Shown here one piece after another: positions 6,957-14,147 of a DNA stretch of 35,236 nucleotides; position 1 is the first letter of the stretch; each line of letters opens with the position of its first letter. The position numbers were made by a program, and so were the translations under genes. Under the pieces are notes generated by a model that was not told the DNA's origin, did not search any database, and saw nothing but the letters and a program-made list of their open reading frames with translations. This stretch comes from Caloramator mitchellensis (GTDB taxonomy: Bacteria > Bacillota > Clostridia > Clostridiales > Caloramatoraceae), in contig NZ_LKHP01000017.1 in NCBI RefSeq assembly GCF_001440545.1, forward strand, positions 1 to 35,236, in the 5' to 3' direction.

Positions 6957-7454
6957 ATGGCAAAAGAAAATTTTTTAAATGATTATATTGAAGTTAATGA
7001 ACGAATTATAAAATTTTATGAGAAATATCCAGAAGGTTCAATACAAACAGAAATATTGAAATGGGAAAATGGATTGATTCTAATGAGAGCTTATGCATAT
7101 AGACATCCTGATGATATTAGGCCTGCAATAGCTCACGCATATGAGAAGGAAGATAGCAGTTATATAAATAAAACAAGTGTAGTTGAGAATTGCGAAACTT
7201 CAGCTGTTGGTAGAGCATTGGCACTTTTAGGTTTTGAAGTGAAGAAAGCAGTAGCTTCAAAAGAGGAAGTGCAAAGAGCAGTTGAGCAACAAGAGCAACT
7301 AAAGAAAAAAGAACAAACAACAAACAATGATATGAAATGTTCAAAATGTGGAGCAACAATAACAAAAGCAGTAAAAGCATATTCTGAACAATATTATGGC
7401 AAAACATTATGCCAAAATTGCCAAAAGACAGAAAAGAAGATTGAAGGGCAATAG
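6957..7454 (+). CDS. Candidate Erf/Rad52-like ssDNA-annealing protein with C-terminal zinc ribbon
   Basis: 165 residues. The segment VNKTSV-like/ENCETSAVGRALALLGFEVKK (about 75-100) resembles the conserved core of phage recombination proteins of the Erf/Sak/Rad52 group, which load on single-stranded DNA and anneal it. Residues 110-125 are a Gln/Glu/Lys-rich linker. The tail has CSKCG...YYGKTLCQNC (about 128-155), a zinc ribbon like that found at the end of several phage recombinases. Neighbouring SSB and Hjc-like genes support a recombination/replication role. Family placement rests on motif resemblance and is moderate. A terminator follows at once. Confidence 0.6.
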   Translation: MAKENFLNDYIEVNERIIKFYEKYPEGSIQTEILKWENGLILMRAYAYRHPDDIRPAIAHAYEKEDSSYINKTSVVENCETSAVGRALALLGFEVKKAVASKEEVQRAVEQQEQLKKKEQTTNNDMKCSKCGATITKAVKAYSEQYYGKTLCQNCQKTEKKIEGQ

Positions 7455-7458
7455 AAAA

Positions 7459-7485
7459 AGCCCTGGGCAAAAGGGCTCTTTCTGT
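7459..7485 (+). terminator. Terminator-like hairpin after the annealing protein
   Basis: AGCCCT (7459-7464) pairs with AGGGCT (7472-7477), followed by CTTTCT. The T run is short, so it may be a partial terminator inside the early operon. Confidence 0.6.
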
Positions 7486-7494
7486 GGTCCGTTT

Positions 7495-7524
7495 GGTGAA
7501 TGGGAGTTGGGAGCTCCCTTCACC
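7495..7524 (+). promoter_or_regulatory. Long hairpin upstream of the LysM gene
   Basis: GGTGAA-T-GGGAG (7495-7506) pairs with CTCCC-TTCACC (7514-7524): 11 bp with one bulged T and a 7-base loop. No T run follows. It is the second of three hairpins in 7455-7571; it could be an operator or RNA element controlling the next gene. Confidence 0.55.
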
Positions 7525-7540
7525 CTCAATTATACCATAT

Positions 7541-7554
7541 TTCCCATGTGGGAA
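7541..7554 (+). promoter_or_regulatory. Short hairpin before the LysM gene ribosome site
   Basis: TTCCC-ATGT-GGGAA directly before the AAAAAAGGGGG ribosome site of the 7572 gene. Third hairpin in this gap; role unknown. Confidence 0.4.
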
Positions 7555-7571
7555 AAAAGGGGGTTATTAAG

Positions 7572-7847
7572 TTGTTAAAAAAGAAACTGCTTTTTATACT
7601 GGCAATTTGCATAGTTTCCTCTTTTACTATTATATCCATCATGAATAGAACTTATGCAACTAAAAAAGAAAAAAATTTGAAATATGAAACATATGTAGTT
7701 CAAGCAGGGGATACTCTTTGGAACATAGCAAAGAAATATACAGATAAGGACCCAAGAAGGCTTATACATGAAATAAGAGAACATAACAATATAACACCTC
7801 TTATATATGAGGGGCAAGTTATTGAAATTCCAACAGAGGGGGAATAG
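7572..7847 (+). CDS. Membrane-anchored LysM protein, YneA-like
   Basis: 91 residues: a hydrophobic segment (about 5-23; LLFILAICIVSSFTIISIM), a short linker, then one LysM domain (about 41-87; YVVQAGDTLWNIAKKY to GQVIEIP). The layout matches YneA, the SOS-induced cell-division inhibitor of Bacillus and relatives, and other short LysM proteins. Start is TTG at 7572, eight bases after GGGGG. The gene follows three hairpins, suggesting separate control from the rest of the operon. I infer a wall-facing protein that may delay host division during phage growth; a general wall-binding role is also possible. Confidence 0.7.
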   Translation: MLKKKLLFILAICIVSSFTIISIMNRTYATKKEKNLKYETYVVQAGDTLWNIAKKYTDKDPRRLIHEIREHNNITPLIYEGQVIEIPTEGE

Positions 7848-7850
7848 GAA

Positions 7851-8117
7851 ATGGTGAAAACATATTGTTTGAAATGCACAAAAGAAATTAAGAACACTGA
7901 CAAACATTGTGAATGTGGAAGCGAAAAATTTGTTACTGGGGAGTTGAAAATAAAAAACAACAAATTTACATGTGTTTGTGGAAGTAGCACATTTAATCTT
8001 TTATACCACGCAGATGCAAAAAACTATTTCTTAAATGTAATGAGATGCACAGAATGTGGTGAAAGTGTTGAATTGAAAACTCTAAGAGATAAAGGGAGTA
8101 AACTGTATTGGGAATAA
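7851..8117 (+). CDS. Small protein with two zinc ribbons
   Basis: 88 residues with repeated Cys pairs: CLKC and CEC in the first 25 residues, CVC near 42, and CTEC near 65. They form two zinc-ribbon-like units. No catalytic motif. Possibly a nucleic-acid or protein-binding adaptor in the early operon; function not recognised. Confidence 0.6.
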   Translation: MVKTYCLKCTKEIKNTDKHCECGSEKFVTGELKIKNNKFTCVCGSSTFNLLYHADAKNYFLNVMRCTECGESVELKTLRDKGSKLYWE

Positions 8118-8138
8118 AAAATGATGGAGGGGTTACAA

Positions 8139-8930
8139 ATGAAAGATTTAATTAACGTTAGAAACAATCATGGAGTTTTAGTTGTTAGCAGCAGGGAAGT
8201 TGCAGAGAATTTTGAGAAAAATCACAGGGATATCTTAGAAACAATTAGAGGGTTAACAGAACAAATGGGGGGTGCGGAATTTTCCGCAGGCTATTTTATA
8301 GAAAGCAAGTATCAACACGAACAAAACAAACAATGGTATCCAGAATACCTGCTAACAAGAGATGGTTTTAGTTTATTAGTTATGGGATTTACAGGTCAAA
8401 GAGCTTTAGAGTGGAAACTCAAATATATTGAAGCTTTTAATAAAATGGAAGAACAGCTTAAGAATCAAGTTGATGTAAGACAATTAAGTCCTCATCTACA
8501 AATGTTTAATCAACTCTTTCAAGCATTAGCAACTAGTGAGCTTGAGCAAAAAAGATTAAGGGAGGAAATTAAAGAAACTAAAGAACAAGTTATAACAATC
8601 AAAGATGTAATTGCAATAAATCCAAAGGACGATTGGAGAAAGAAAACCAACCTTATTCTTAACAAAATAGGTGGACAATTAGGAGATTATAAGAGACCAA
8701 AGAATGAAGCGTATTTAGAACTTGAGAAAAGAGCAGGATGCAATTTAGAAAAATTGTTGGAAAACGCAATAAAAAGAGCAGAAACCAGTGGAGCACCAAA
8801 GAAAGTTATAAATGAATTGAATTATTTAGATGTCATTGATAACAACAAAAGGCTAAGAGAGATTTATATAGCAATTGTTAAGGAAATGGCTATTAAGTAT
8901 GGAGTAAAAATGAATAAGGAGGCTATGTAA
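8139..8930 (+). CDS. Rha-family phage regulatory protein with ORF6C-type C-terminus
   Basis: 263 residues. The N-terminal half (about 5-100) is the Rha domain: V-SSREVAENFEKNHRDILETI, then YLLTRDGFSLLVMGFTGQRALEWKLKYIEAFNKME. A coiled linker follows (about 125-160). The C-terminal segment (about 165-255), with DWRKKTNLILNKI, resembles the ORF6C domain often joined to Rha or antirepressor domains. Rha proteins are DNA-binding regulators in temperate phages. ATG at 8139 follows GGAGGGG; an in-frame ATG at 8121 has no site. Confidence 0.85.
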   Translation: MKDLINVRNNHGVLVVSSREVAENFEKNHRDILETIRGLTEQMGGAEFSAGYFIESKYQHEQNKQWYPEYLLTRDGFSLLVMGFTGQRALEWKLKYIEAFNKMEEQLKNQVDVRQLSPHLQMFNQLFQALATSELEQKRLREEIKETKEQVITIKDVIAINPKDDWRKKTNLILNKIGGQLGDYKRPKNEAYLELEKRAGCNLEKLLENAIKRAETSGAPKKVINELNYLDVIDNNKRLREIYIAIVKEMAIKYGVKMNKEAM

Positions 8931-8931
8931 T

Positions 8932-9321
8932 ATGAAAGAAATTCAAAGATTCGAGGATTTACCGCTGGAAGATAAGATAGACATATTTATTCAACATATA
9001 TCAGGTCGTGAGAAAGAAGATGAAATAATTCATCTACTTGCCTTATTTACAGCTTATAACTGCTGCAAAAGTTATATACCTGAAAGATTTTTAGAATTTA
9101 CTATAAAAGAAATGGTGGAACACCTTAATAATGTTCTTATAAATGGGGAGGACTACGATAAAGTAAATGAAGCATGGTATTTAGTCATAAAATCATTAGG
9201 GATAGATAAAATTTGGGATATTATAGACAACATTGATGAATATTTGAAGAGTTATTTAGATATAAAATACACACTTGAGAGATTAGAAGATAAAGTTATG
9301 GAGATGTTCACAAAGATGTAA
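8932..9321 (+). CDS. Helical acidic protein of unknown function
   Basis: 129 residues, rich in Glu, Asp, Ile and Leu, without cysteine motifs or a membrane segment. It starts one base after the Rha stop, sharing a GGAGG site. Its position between Rha and the replication initiator suggests an early DNA-metabolism role, but nothing in the sequence shows one. Confidence 0.65.
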   Translation: MKEIQRFEDLPLEDKIDIFIQHISGREKEDEIIHLLALFTAYNCCKSYIPERFLEFTIKEMVEHLNNVLINGEDYDKVNEAWYLVIKSLGIDKIWDIIDNIDEYLKSYLDIKYTLERLEDKVMEMFTKM

Positions 9322-9323
9322 CC

Positions 9324-9343
9324 GGAGCAGGAGGCCCTGCTCC
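9324..9343 (+). other. Strong GC hairpin before the initiator gene
   Basis: GGAGCAGG (9324-9331) and CCTGCTCC (9336-9343) form a perfect 8-bp stem with a 4-base loop. No T run follows, so termination is unlikely. It lies in the leader of the TTG-started replication gene and may affect mRNA stability or translation. Confidence 0.5.
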
Positions 9344-9367
9344 AGTAACAAAAGGCAGGTGAAGAAG

Positions 9368-10168
9368 TTGAACTACATAAAACAACTTAAAGCCCTATAC
9401 GATTGGTTACAAGAGAATAGACTGACTGTATCCGCTAATTCGTTATATCATACATTACTAATGATTAACAATAGATGCGGATGGTTGGACTGGTTCCAGC
9501 GAACCAATCAGTCCATTTGTGGACTTTTAGGGATAAGCGAAAACACATTAAAAGCAGCAAGAAACGAACTAAAACAAAAAGGGTTAATAGATTTTAAAGC
9601 AGGTAATAAGAAAAATGACATAACAAAGTATCATATAGTAATTTTATACGATGAAGAGCAAGAAACGGTATCAAAAATTGATACCCAAGTTGATACCCAA
9701 AATGGATGGGTATCAAATTTTGATACCCAAACTGATACCCAAACTGATACCCAAACTGATACCCAAACTGATACCCAAACTGATGACCTATATAAACATA
9801 AACTAAAACATAAACTAAAACATAAACAAAAAGAAAATAAAAATATATACGCTGAATTTGTCACCATGACCAATGCTGAGTATGAAAGTTTAGTCAGCAC
9901 TTATGGTGAAGAAATGACTATGCGTATGATTGAAATATTGGACAACTATAAAGGTGCATCGGGAAAAAAATACAAATCAGATTACAGGGCTATCTTAAAT
10001 TGGGTAGTAGACAAGGCTCAGAAAGAAAAAAGTGACATTCCAAAGGCTGATAAACAACTTAATCAAAACAATGTTGTTAGCAAGGACAAAAATTGGTTTG
10101 CTAACTATGGCGGACAGAGAAAATACAATATAGCAGAGTTGGAAAAAGATTTATTAGGGAGGGGGTAA
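9368..10168 (+). CDS. Phage replication initiator / replisome organiser with internal origin repeats
   Basis: 266 residues. The N-terminal part (about 1-100) is a winged-helix-like DNA-binding domain (ISENTLKAARNELKQKGLIDFKAGNKK) of the type in phage replisome organisers. Residues 100-145 are a repeated DTQT tract encoded by 12-bp DNA repeats. The C-terminal third, with YKGASGKKYKSDYRAILNWVV, resembles DnaD-type tails that recruit helicase loaders. The repeat tract is probably the phage origin, as in lambda O. The TTG at 9368 is preferred (AGGTGA six bases upstream); GTG at 9359 is possible. Confidence 0.8.
   Translation: MNYIKQLKALYDWLQENRLTVSANSLYHTLLMINNRCGWLDWFQRTNQSICGLLGISENTLKAARNELKQKGLIDFKAGNKKNDITKYHIVILYDEEQETVSKIDTQVDTQNGWVSNFDTQTDTQTDTQTDTQTDTQTDDLYKHKLKHKLKHKQKENKNIYAEFVTMTNAEYESLVSTYGEEMTMRMIEILDNYKGASGKKYKSDYRAILNWVVDKAQKEKSDIPKADKQLNQNNVVSKDKNWFANYGGQRKYNIAELEKDLLGRG
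9667..9850 (+). other. Probable phage replication origin inside the initiator gene
   Basis: Seven direct GATACCCAA copies begin at 9680, 9692, 9722, 9734, 9746, 9758 and 9770. The last five are exact 12-bp steps of GATACCCAAACT. Inverted partners create two palindromes: 9667-9674 with 9678-9685 (8 bp), and 9707-9717 with 9719-9729 (11 bp, one central base). Next come three 12-bp CATAAACTAAAA-type repeats (9797, 9809, 9821) in an almost pure A/T tract to about 9850, like a DNA-unwinding element. This iteron-plus-AT-rich order parallels lambda ori within gene O. Confidence 0.75.
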
Positions 10169-10174
10169 AGAGTA

Positions 10175-10357
10175 ATGATAGATAAACAATACGGTAAACA
10201 CATATTAGTTTGTAATATGTGTGGAGAAGAATACGAATTTGACAGCTATGACGAAGCAATCAAATATATGCGAGAGAATGGCTGGAGAAGCAAAAATTAT
10301 GGTGGAGAATGGGAAGATATATGCGACATTTGCTGGGAGGAGATAGAGAATGAATAA
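10175..10357 (+). CDS. Small zinc-ribbon protein
   Basis: 60 residues with CNMCGEEY near 13-20 and CDICWEEI near 50-57, a simple treble-clef or zinc-ribbon pattern with an acidic middle. Its end overlaps the SSB start by eight bases. Function unknown; position suggests a replication accessory role. Confidence 0.6.
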   Translation: MIDKQYGKHILVCNMCGEEYEFDSYDEAIKYMRENGWRSKNYGGEWEDICDICWEEIENE

Positions 10358-10760
10358 TTGGGTAGGCATAGGAAGATTAACAAAGGACCCTGAGATAAGA
10401 TATACAGCAGGTGAAGGCATAGCAATTGCGAATTTTACAATTGCAGTAGATAGAAACTATAAAAATGCACAAGGAGAGAGAGAAGCAGATTTTATTCCAG
10501 TTGTATGTTTCAGAAAACTTGCAGAGCTGGTTGCTAACAATCTCACTAAAGGAAGGCTTGTTGCGGTATCAGGAGCAATACAAACAAGCTCATACACTGC
10601 ACAAGATGGGACAAAGAGATATAAAACAGAAGTTGTCGCAGACGAAGTGAAGTTTTTAGACAGACCTAAACCGACAACAAACCGACAACAAACCGACAAT
10701 GACGGATTTATACCAATTGAAGGGGAAGAGTTGCCACCTTGGGAAGAAAATCAATTCTAA
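10350..10760 (+). CDS. ssb: Single-stranded DNA-binding protein
   Basis: 136 residues. The OB-fold (about 1-107) has the usual MNNWVGIGRLTKDPEIRYT start, NFTIAVDR and DFIPVVCFRKLAE segments. It would coat single-stranded DNA in phage replication and recombination. A short Thr/Asn/Gln linker (108-118) leads to an acidic tail ending EELPPWEENQF, which departs from the common DDDIPF tip used to bind partner proteins. The linker is encoded by three 11-bp DNA repeats. ATG at 10350 follows GGGAGGAG. Confidence 0.95.
   Translation: MNNWVGIGRLTKDPEIRYTAGEGIAIANFTIAVDRNYKNAQGEREADFIPVVCFRKLAELVANNLTKGRLVAVSGAIQTSSYTAQDGTKRYKTEVVADEVKFLDRPKPTTNRQQTDNDGFIPIEGEELPPWEENQF
10668..10700 (+). repeat. Three 11-bp tandem repeats within ssb
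   Basis: AAACCGACAAC at 10668 and 10679, and a variant ending in AAT at 10690. Because 11 is not a multiple of three, each copy codes for different residues, so selection on protein does not explain the repeat. Spacing equals about one DNA turn. Confidence 0.7.
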
Positions 10761-10774
10761 TTGGGGGAATGAAC

Positions 10775-11191
10775 ATGACGAAACAGGTGAAATTAGCGGA
10801 GCTCCATCAAATGTTTCAGAAAAACAAAACCCTTAAAGGAAGGGATATATTAAACATTTTAAAAATAAAATCACCAACTTTAGATGACTTGATAAATGAA
10901 CTTAGAAAACTAGGGGCAGAGATAGAACTTAGATACGTATACGATAGAAAATGGATAATTAAGGTTTACGAGATGAAAAGGGGTATCAAAAGGCCAATAA
11001 TTATAGAAAATTCAAGTGTTGGGAGACCAAAACAATGTAAAGATATCTACTCTGAACTAAAAAAGTTGAAAGGAAAAGGAATAGCTAAAAACGATTTATT
11101 AGATATAGCAATAGAGTGTAATTATATAGGAACGGTCAAGGAGCTGTTAATATTAGCTCAGCAATACAAAATAAAAGTGGTGGGAAGATGA
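10775..11191 (+). CDS. Putative winged-helix early protein
   Basis: 138 residues. The first half (about 15-65) reads as a helical bundle leading into a beta hairpin (PTLDDLINELRKLGAEIELRYVYDRKWIIKVYE), like a winged helix. A GRP core (SVGRPKQ, about 86-92) resembles an AT-hook centre, and a helical C-terminus follows. ATG at 10775 is preferred, seven bases after GGGGG; ATG at 10769 is close. DNA binding is an inference. Confidence 0.6.
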   Translation: MTKQVKLAELHQMFQKNKTLKGRDILNILKIKSPTLDDLINELRKLGAEIELRYVYDRKWIIKVYEMKRGIKRPIIIENSSVGRPKQCKDIYSELKKLKGKGIAKNDLLDIAIECNYIGTVKELLILAQQYKIKVVGR

Positions 11192-11343
11192 ATTGGGGTA
11201 ATGATAAACTGATTGAAGAGGAATTAAAAGAGATAGCAAAGCTGTATTTCGAAGGATACACACTTGAAAAGTCGATAGAGATTGTAAAAGAAAAGTTAGG
11301 GAGGAAAGATAATGGAGCTGCTGGTGTTGAAGAAAGAAAATGA
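11188..11343 (+). CDS. Small helical protein in an overlap chain
   Basis: 51 residues beginning MNWGNDKLIEEELKEIAKLY. Its ATG overlaps the upstream TGA (ATGA), and its last 32 bases overlap the MazG-like gene in another frame. The helix-rich IAKLYFEGYTLEKSIEIVKEKLGRK could be a small helix-turn-helix. Function unknown. Confidence 0.5.
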   Translation: MNWGNDKLIEEELKEIAKLYFEGYTLEKSIEIVKEKLGRKDNGAAGVEERK

Positions 11344-11602
11344 AACATATTCTGATATATTTAACAAACTTGTAGAAGAAGTGATGGAAATTAAAACTGA
11401 AATAGAAGCAATAGAGCTAGAAGTAGGGGAGAAAGAAAAATTAATAGCAGAAACATTGGATGTAATTCAAGTTTGCATTGGATTGTTGGACAAGCTAAGT
11501 CATGAAGGGGTGAACATTAGAAAGGCAATAGAAAAACATAATTTAAAGCTATTACAAAGAGGTTGGAGATATAAAAAAGTGCTTTATATAGACGTTGATT
11601 AA
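11312..11602 (+). CDS. MazG-like all-alpha NTP pyrophosphohydrolase
   Basis: 96 residues. The metal-binding pattern of this superfamily is visible: E22-E23-x-x-E26 in the first helix pair and E47-x-x-D50 in AETLDVIQ. A C-terminal helix with HNLKLLQRGW is typical of phage members. Such enzymes hydrolyse (d)NTPs to monophosphates and may tune nucleotide pools or alarmones during infection. GGGAGG before the ATG. Substrate cannot be told. Confidence 0.7.
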   Translation: MELLVLKKENETYSDIFNKLVEEVMEIKTEIEAIELEVGEKEKLIAETLDVIQVCIGLLDKLSHEGVNIRKAIEKHNLKLLQRGWRYKKVLYIDVD

Positions 11603-11616
11603 GAGGAGGGACAAGC

Positions 11617-12126
11617 TTGAAAGAATGTGAGGTAAAAGAGAATTGTAAAAATTTTGAACAAGGTAAGTGTTGGATATGTGAAGACTATAGCTTATATTAT
11701 CCAGAAGATAAAAGAATCCTTTGTAAAAGACAAATAAGGCAAAGAGAGGAAAGGAAGATAGCAAAGAAAATGAAAAAGGAAAGTGAAGCTTCAAAGAGAG
11801 GTAAAAGAGCAAAAAGAAAGGGTTATACAGGAGAGAGGGAAGTTGTAGAGCTACTCAATAAATATAAGCTACAAGCAGAAAGAATCCCTCTCTCTGGAGC
11901 CCTTAAAAGTGAAAAATATAGTTGCGATGTAGTTTGCAATATAAATGGTAACACAAAGAGGATAGAAGTTAAAAGAAGGAAGTCTGGCTTAAACACAATA
12001 TACAAGTGGTTAGAGCAGGATAAAAACAGTAATATGCTTTTTATGAGGCAGGACAATAAAAGCTGGTTAGTATGTATGACATTAGAGGAATTTATTTCGC
12101 TTATTAGGGGTGATAATGATGTTTAA
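11617..12126 (+). CDS. Hjc-like Holliday junction resolvase / PD-(D/E)XK nuclease
   Basis: 169 residues. The N-terminus has a Cys-rich motif (CEVKENC...CWIC, about 4-20) and a basic coiled segment. The nuclease core (about 70-160) has GYTGEREVVELL, then D in YSCDVVC, then E-V-K in RIEVKRRK, then aromatic/hydrophobic strands. This is the resolvase order, with strand-exchange intermediates as substrate. TTG start at 11617 behind GAGGAGGG. Other PD-(D/E)XK nuclease roles remain possible. Confidence 0.75.
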   Translation: MKECEVKENCKNFEQGKCWICEDYSLYYPEDKRILCKRQIRQREERKIAKKMKKESEASKRGKRAKRKGYTGEREVVELLNKYKLQAERIPLSGALKSEKYSCDVVCNINGNTKRIEVKRRKSGLNTIYKWLEQDKNSNMLFMRQDNKSWLVCMTLEEFISLIRGDNDV

Positions 12127-12658
12127 AAGAGATTATTTACAGCCAGATGAAATGAATGATTTCCTTATACTTGCAACAATATGGGGGTTGCTAGAAAAGA
12201 TAATTGATTTGTGGGATAAAAGGCAGATGATATCTAAAGAAGAAAAGAAAAATTTAAAATTAGCGAAAACATACATAGGTAAATTTTATGGAATGAAAGT
12301 AAATGAACTCAGCAGAAAAACTGCTAAAAAAGTTGCAGAATACTTGCAAAAAAATGAAGTTGTAATTATACAAACAGAGGATAAAGAAAAAATGAGAGAA
12401 GAAACGCAGAAGTTTATTGAAATTGAAAGAGAAGATTTTTATAACTGGTGTGAACAAATAATAGATATCAATTGTAAAAATTGCAGGAAGAATCATCAGG
12501 AATGTAAGTTATATGATCTTTTAGACAAATATGAAGTTCCAGATAGTTCATTTGAAAAAAGAAACTGTCGCTATGCTTATGATGAAATAAACATTGAAAG
12601 AGATGAAAAGAAAATTAAAGAGTATAAGGAATTTAAGAAAAGGAGAAAGGGAACATGA
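12119..12658 (+). CDS. Phage protein with cysteine cluster (DUF5651-like)
   Basis: 179 residues. The start FKRDYLQPDEMNDFLILATIWGLLEKI and the helical first half resemble the DUF5651 phage family as I remember it. A Cys cluster (CKNC...CKLY...C, about 118-150) may bind a metal. ATG at 12119 sits eight bases after AGGGG; ATG at 12116 or GTG at 12110 are alternatives. Function unknown. Confidence 0.6.
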   Translation: MFKRDYLQPDEMNDFLILATIWGLLEKIIDLWDKRQMISKEEKKNLKLAKTYIGKFYGMKVNELSRKTAKKVAEYLQKNEVVIIQTEDKEKMREETQKFIEIEREDFYNWCEQIIDINCKNCRKNHQECKLYDLLDKYEVPDSSFEKRNCRYAYDEINIERDEKKIKEYKEFKKRRKGT

Positions 12659-13017
12659 AGGACTTAACTCCTCAGGAGCTCGAACAAGAGCTTCTGAGGG
12701 TAAAAGATGAACTTAGCAAGGCAAGAGAAAGAATGAATCAAAGAGCAGAAGAATATAGGCAAGCAACCAGAGAATATAAAGCGGAATATGCAAAAGCATT
12801 TCTTGAAGCTAAATTAGAGAAATCAACAGTTAAGGAATGTGAAATATATGCAATGATGAAAACAGCAGGGCTTGAAGCAAGATATAAAGCAGCGGAACAG
12901 CTTGTGTTAAATGAAAGAAAAGCGGTAGATGTTTTAATTGAAGAATGTGAAATATTAAGGAGCTTGTATAGTAAGGCATATAAAGAGCAGGAACAATACG
13001 GAAGGAGAGAAGATTAA
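12655..13017 (+). CDS. Coiled-coil early protein
   Basis: 120 residues, highly charged and helical throughout. Its ATGA overlaps the previous stop and a GGAGAAAGGG site lies upstream. The pattern EQELLRVKDELSKARERMNQRAEEYRQATREYKAE predicts a long coiled coil. No motif identifies a function; partners are probably phage replication or regulatory proteins. Confidence 0.6.
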   Translation: MKDLTPQELEQELLRVKDELSKARERMNQRAEEYRQATREYKAEYAKAFLEAKLEKSTVKECEIYAMMKTAGLEARYKAAEQLVLNERKAVDVLIEECEILRSLYSKAYKEQEQYGRRED

Positions 13018-13030
13018 AGGAGGTAGGAAA

Positions 13031-13285
13031 ATGCACAATAAAGAAGCAATAAAATACGCTGCATGTGCAATAGTTGACCTCCTGGCGAACGACAAAAAAA
13101 GATATTATAAAAATTCAGAAAGAGCGGCAAGGCTAAGCAATTACAAAATATGTGGTTGTGGTGGAACTTTAATCAAATGTAGTTATGCTAATCAAGATGC
13201 AGAAATTTGTTTTGAATGTGGTCAAATCTTTATAAACGGGAGTATGGTTAGAAAATGTAATGTAAGGAGGATAAAAGCATGTTAA
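13031..13285 (+). CDS. Small zinc-ribbon protein
   Basis: 84 residues. A helical N-terminus is followed by CGCGG (about 41-45), C near 51, and CFECGQ (about 60-65), a zinc-ribbon layout. Ribosome site AAAGGAGG. Its end overlaps the next gene by seven bases, so the two are probably co-translated. Function unknown. Confidence 0.6.
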   Translation: MHNKEAIKYAACAIVDLLANDKKRYYKNSERAARLSNYKICGCGGTLIKCSYANQDAEICFECGQIFINGSMVRKCNVRRIKAC

Positions 13286-13533
13286 AGATAATAGTAAGTT
13301 GGATGATAGGTGGAATGTTTGGTTTCTTATTATCGGCTCTTCTGACAGCAGCAAAGGATGATAAGGAAGATTATGCTTATGATTGGGTAAGATACAAATG
13401 TTTAATAAACATAAATGCTGGATGCAGCGATTATTGTTGTATGTATTGCCAAGAAAGGGAGAACTGCAAACAAAGAACGTGCAAGAATGAGGAACCAAAA
13501 TTTTGTGGTCAATCAATAATCAGCATGAAATAG
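13279..13533 (+). CDS. Membrane-anchored cysteine-rich small protein
   Basis: 84 residues. An N-terminal membrane segment (about 3-25; IIVSWMIGGMFGFLLSALLTA) is followed by a tail with eight Cys (CL, CSDYCCMYCQ, CKQRTC, CGQ). The tail could bind metal or form disulfides if outside. It is one of few membrane proteins in the early operon. Function unknown; candidates are exclusion or host-membrane effects. Confidence 0.6.
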   Translation: MLKIIVSWMIGGMFGFLLSALLTAAKDDKEDYAYDWVRYKCLININAGCSDYCCMYCQERENCKQRTCKNEEPKFCGQSIISMK

Positions 13534-13543
13534 AGGTGACAGG

Positions 13544-14068
13544 ATGATTAAAGACGATGTTTTCAGAAAGACAGAAGGGCACCTATATAGATATTACAAT
13601 ACTTTAAAAAAGATTAAAGCTCTAGAGGAAGAATGTAAGGAATTGGAAAAACAGAAGGAAAAAATAAAGCAAGACTTAAAGGAAACAAAAGTTTCAATAG
13701 ACACTGAATTAAATATGGGAATAGACTACAGTAGAAGCAAAATTCAGACCTCTAATGATGGAACCAGTTATGCAGAGAAGGCACTAGTAAAAGAAATAGA
13801 AAAGCTTGAAAAAGAATGGTTTTATGTAAGAAAAAAATATTTAAAGAAAAGGATAAAGATAAGGGAATTAGAAAGGCAAATTTACACATTAAAATGTAAT
13901 TTGCTAATGTTATCAGAAGAAAATAAAAGATTCTTAGAGTTAAAATATGGGGACAAAAAGAGTATAGACGAAATTGCATATATACTTAATATAGCAAGAG
14001 CGACAGTATATAGAAAGAGAGAGGAACTAATAGAAGATATTGCAAGATGGGTTAATTTAATAGGTTAA
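13544..14068 (+). CDS. ArpU/RinA-like late transcription regulator
   Basis: 174 residues. A long coiled coil (about 15-60 and 85-125) leads to a C-terminal helix-turn-helix like sigma-70 region 4 (LKYGDKKSIDEIAYILNIARATVYRKREELI, about 130-162). This is the layout of phage late-gene activators of the ArpU, RinA and LtfA type. It is the last early gene, and three GAGAC repeats begin seven bases past its stop, as expected for an activator site. The target is inferred from this position. Confidence 0.8.
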   Translation: MIKDDVFRKTEGHLYRYYNTLKKIKALEEECKELEKQKEKIKQDLKETKVSIDTELNMGIDYSRSKIQTSNDGTSYAEKALVKEIEKLEKEWFYVRKKYLKKRIKIRELERQIYTLKCNLLMLSEENKRFLELKYGDKKSIDEIAYILNIARATVYRKREELIEDIARWVNLIG

Positions 14069-14072
14069 AAAT

Positions 14073-14101
14073 GTGAGACATTTTTGAGACAAATTTGAGA
14101 C
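14073..14101 (+). promoter_or_regulatory. Three GAGAC direct repeats, likely late-activator site
   Basis: GAGAC begins at 14075, 14086 and 14097, an exact 11-bp step, each preceded by TG or TT. They follow the late-regulator stop and precede TAAAAT (14131-14136). Same-face spacing suggests cooperative activator binding upstream of a late promoter. Confidence 0.65.
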
Positions 14102-14147
14102 GGACAAGATTAAATTAGATATGTTATTATTAAAATAGAAAATTTAT

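Noticed and set aside
7396-7578. 60-aa plus-strand frame over a terminator and hairpins
   Set aside because: It starts within the annealing-protein gene, has no ribosome site and covers structured non-coding DNA.
10465-10650. 61-aa frame inside ssb
   Set aside because: It is a shifted frame wholly inside a confident gene, with no ribosome site.
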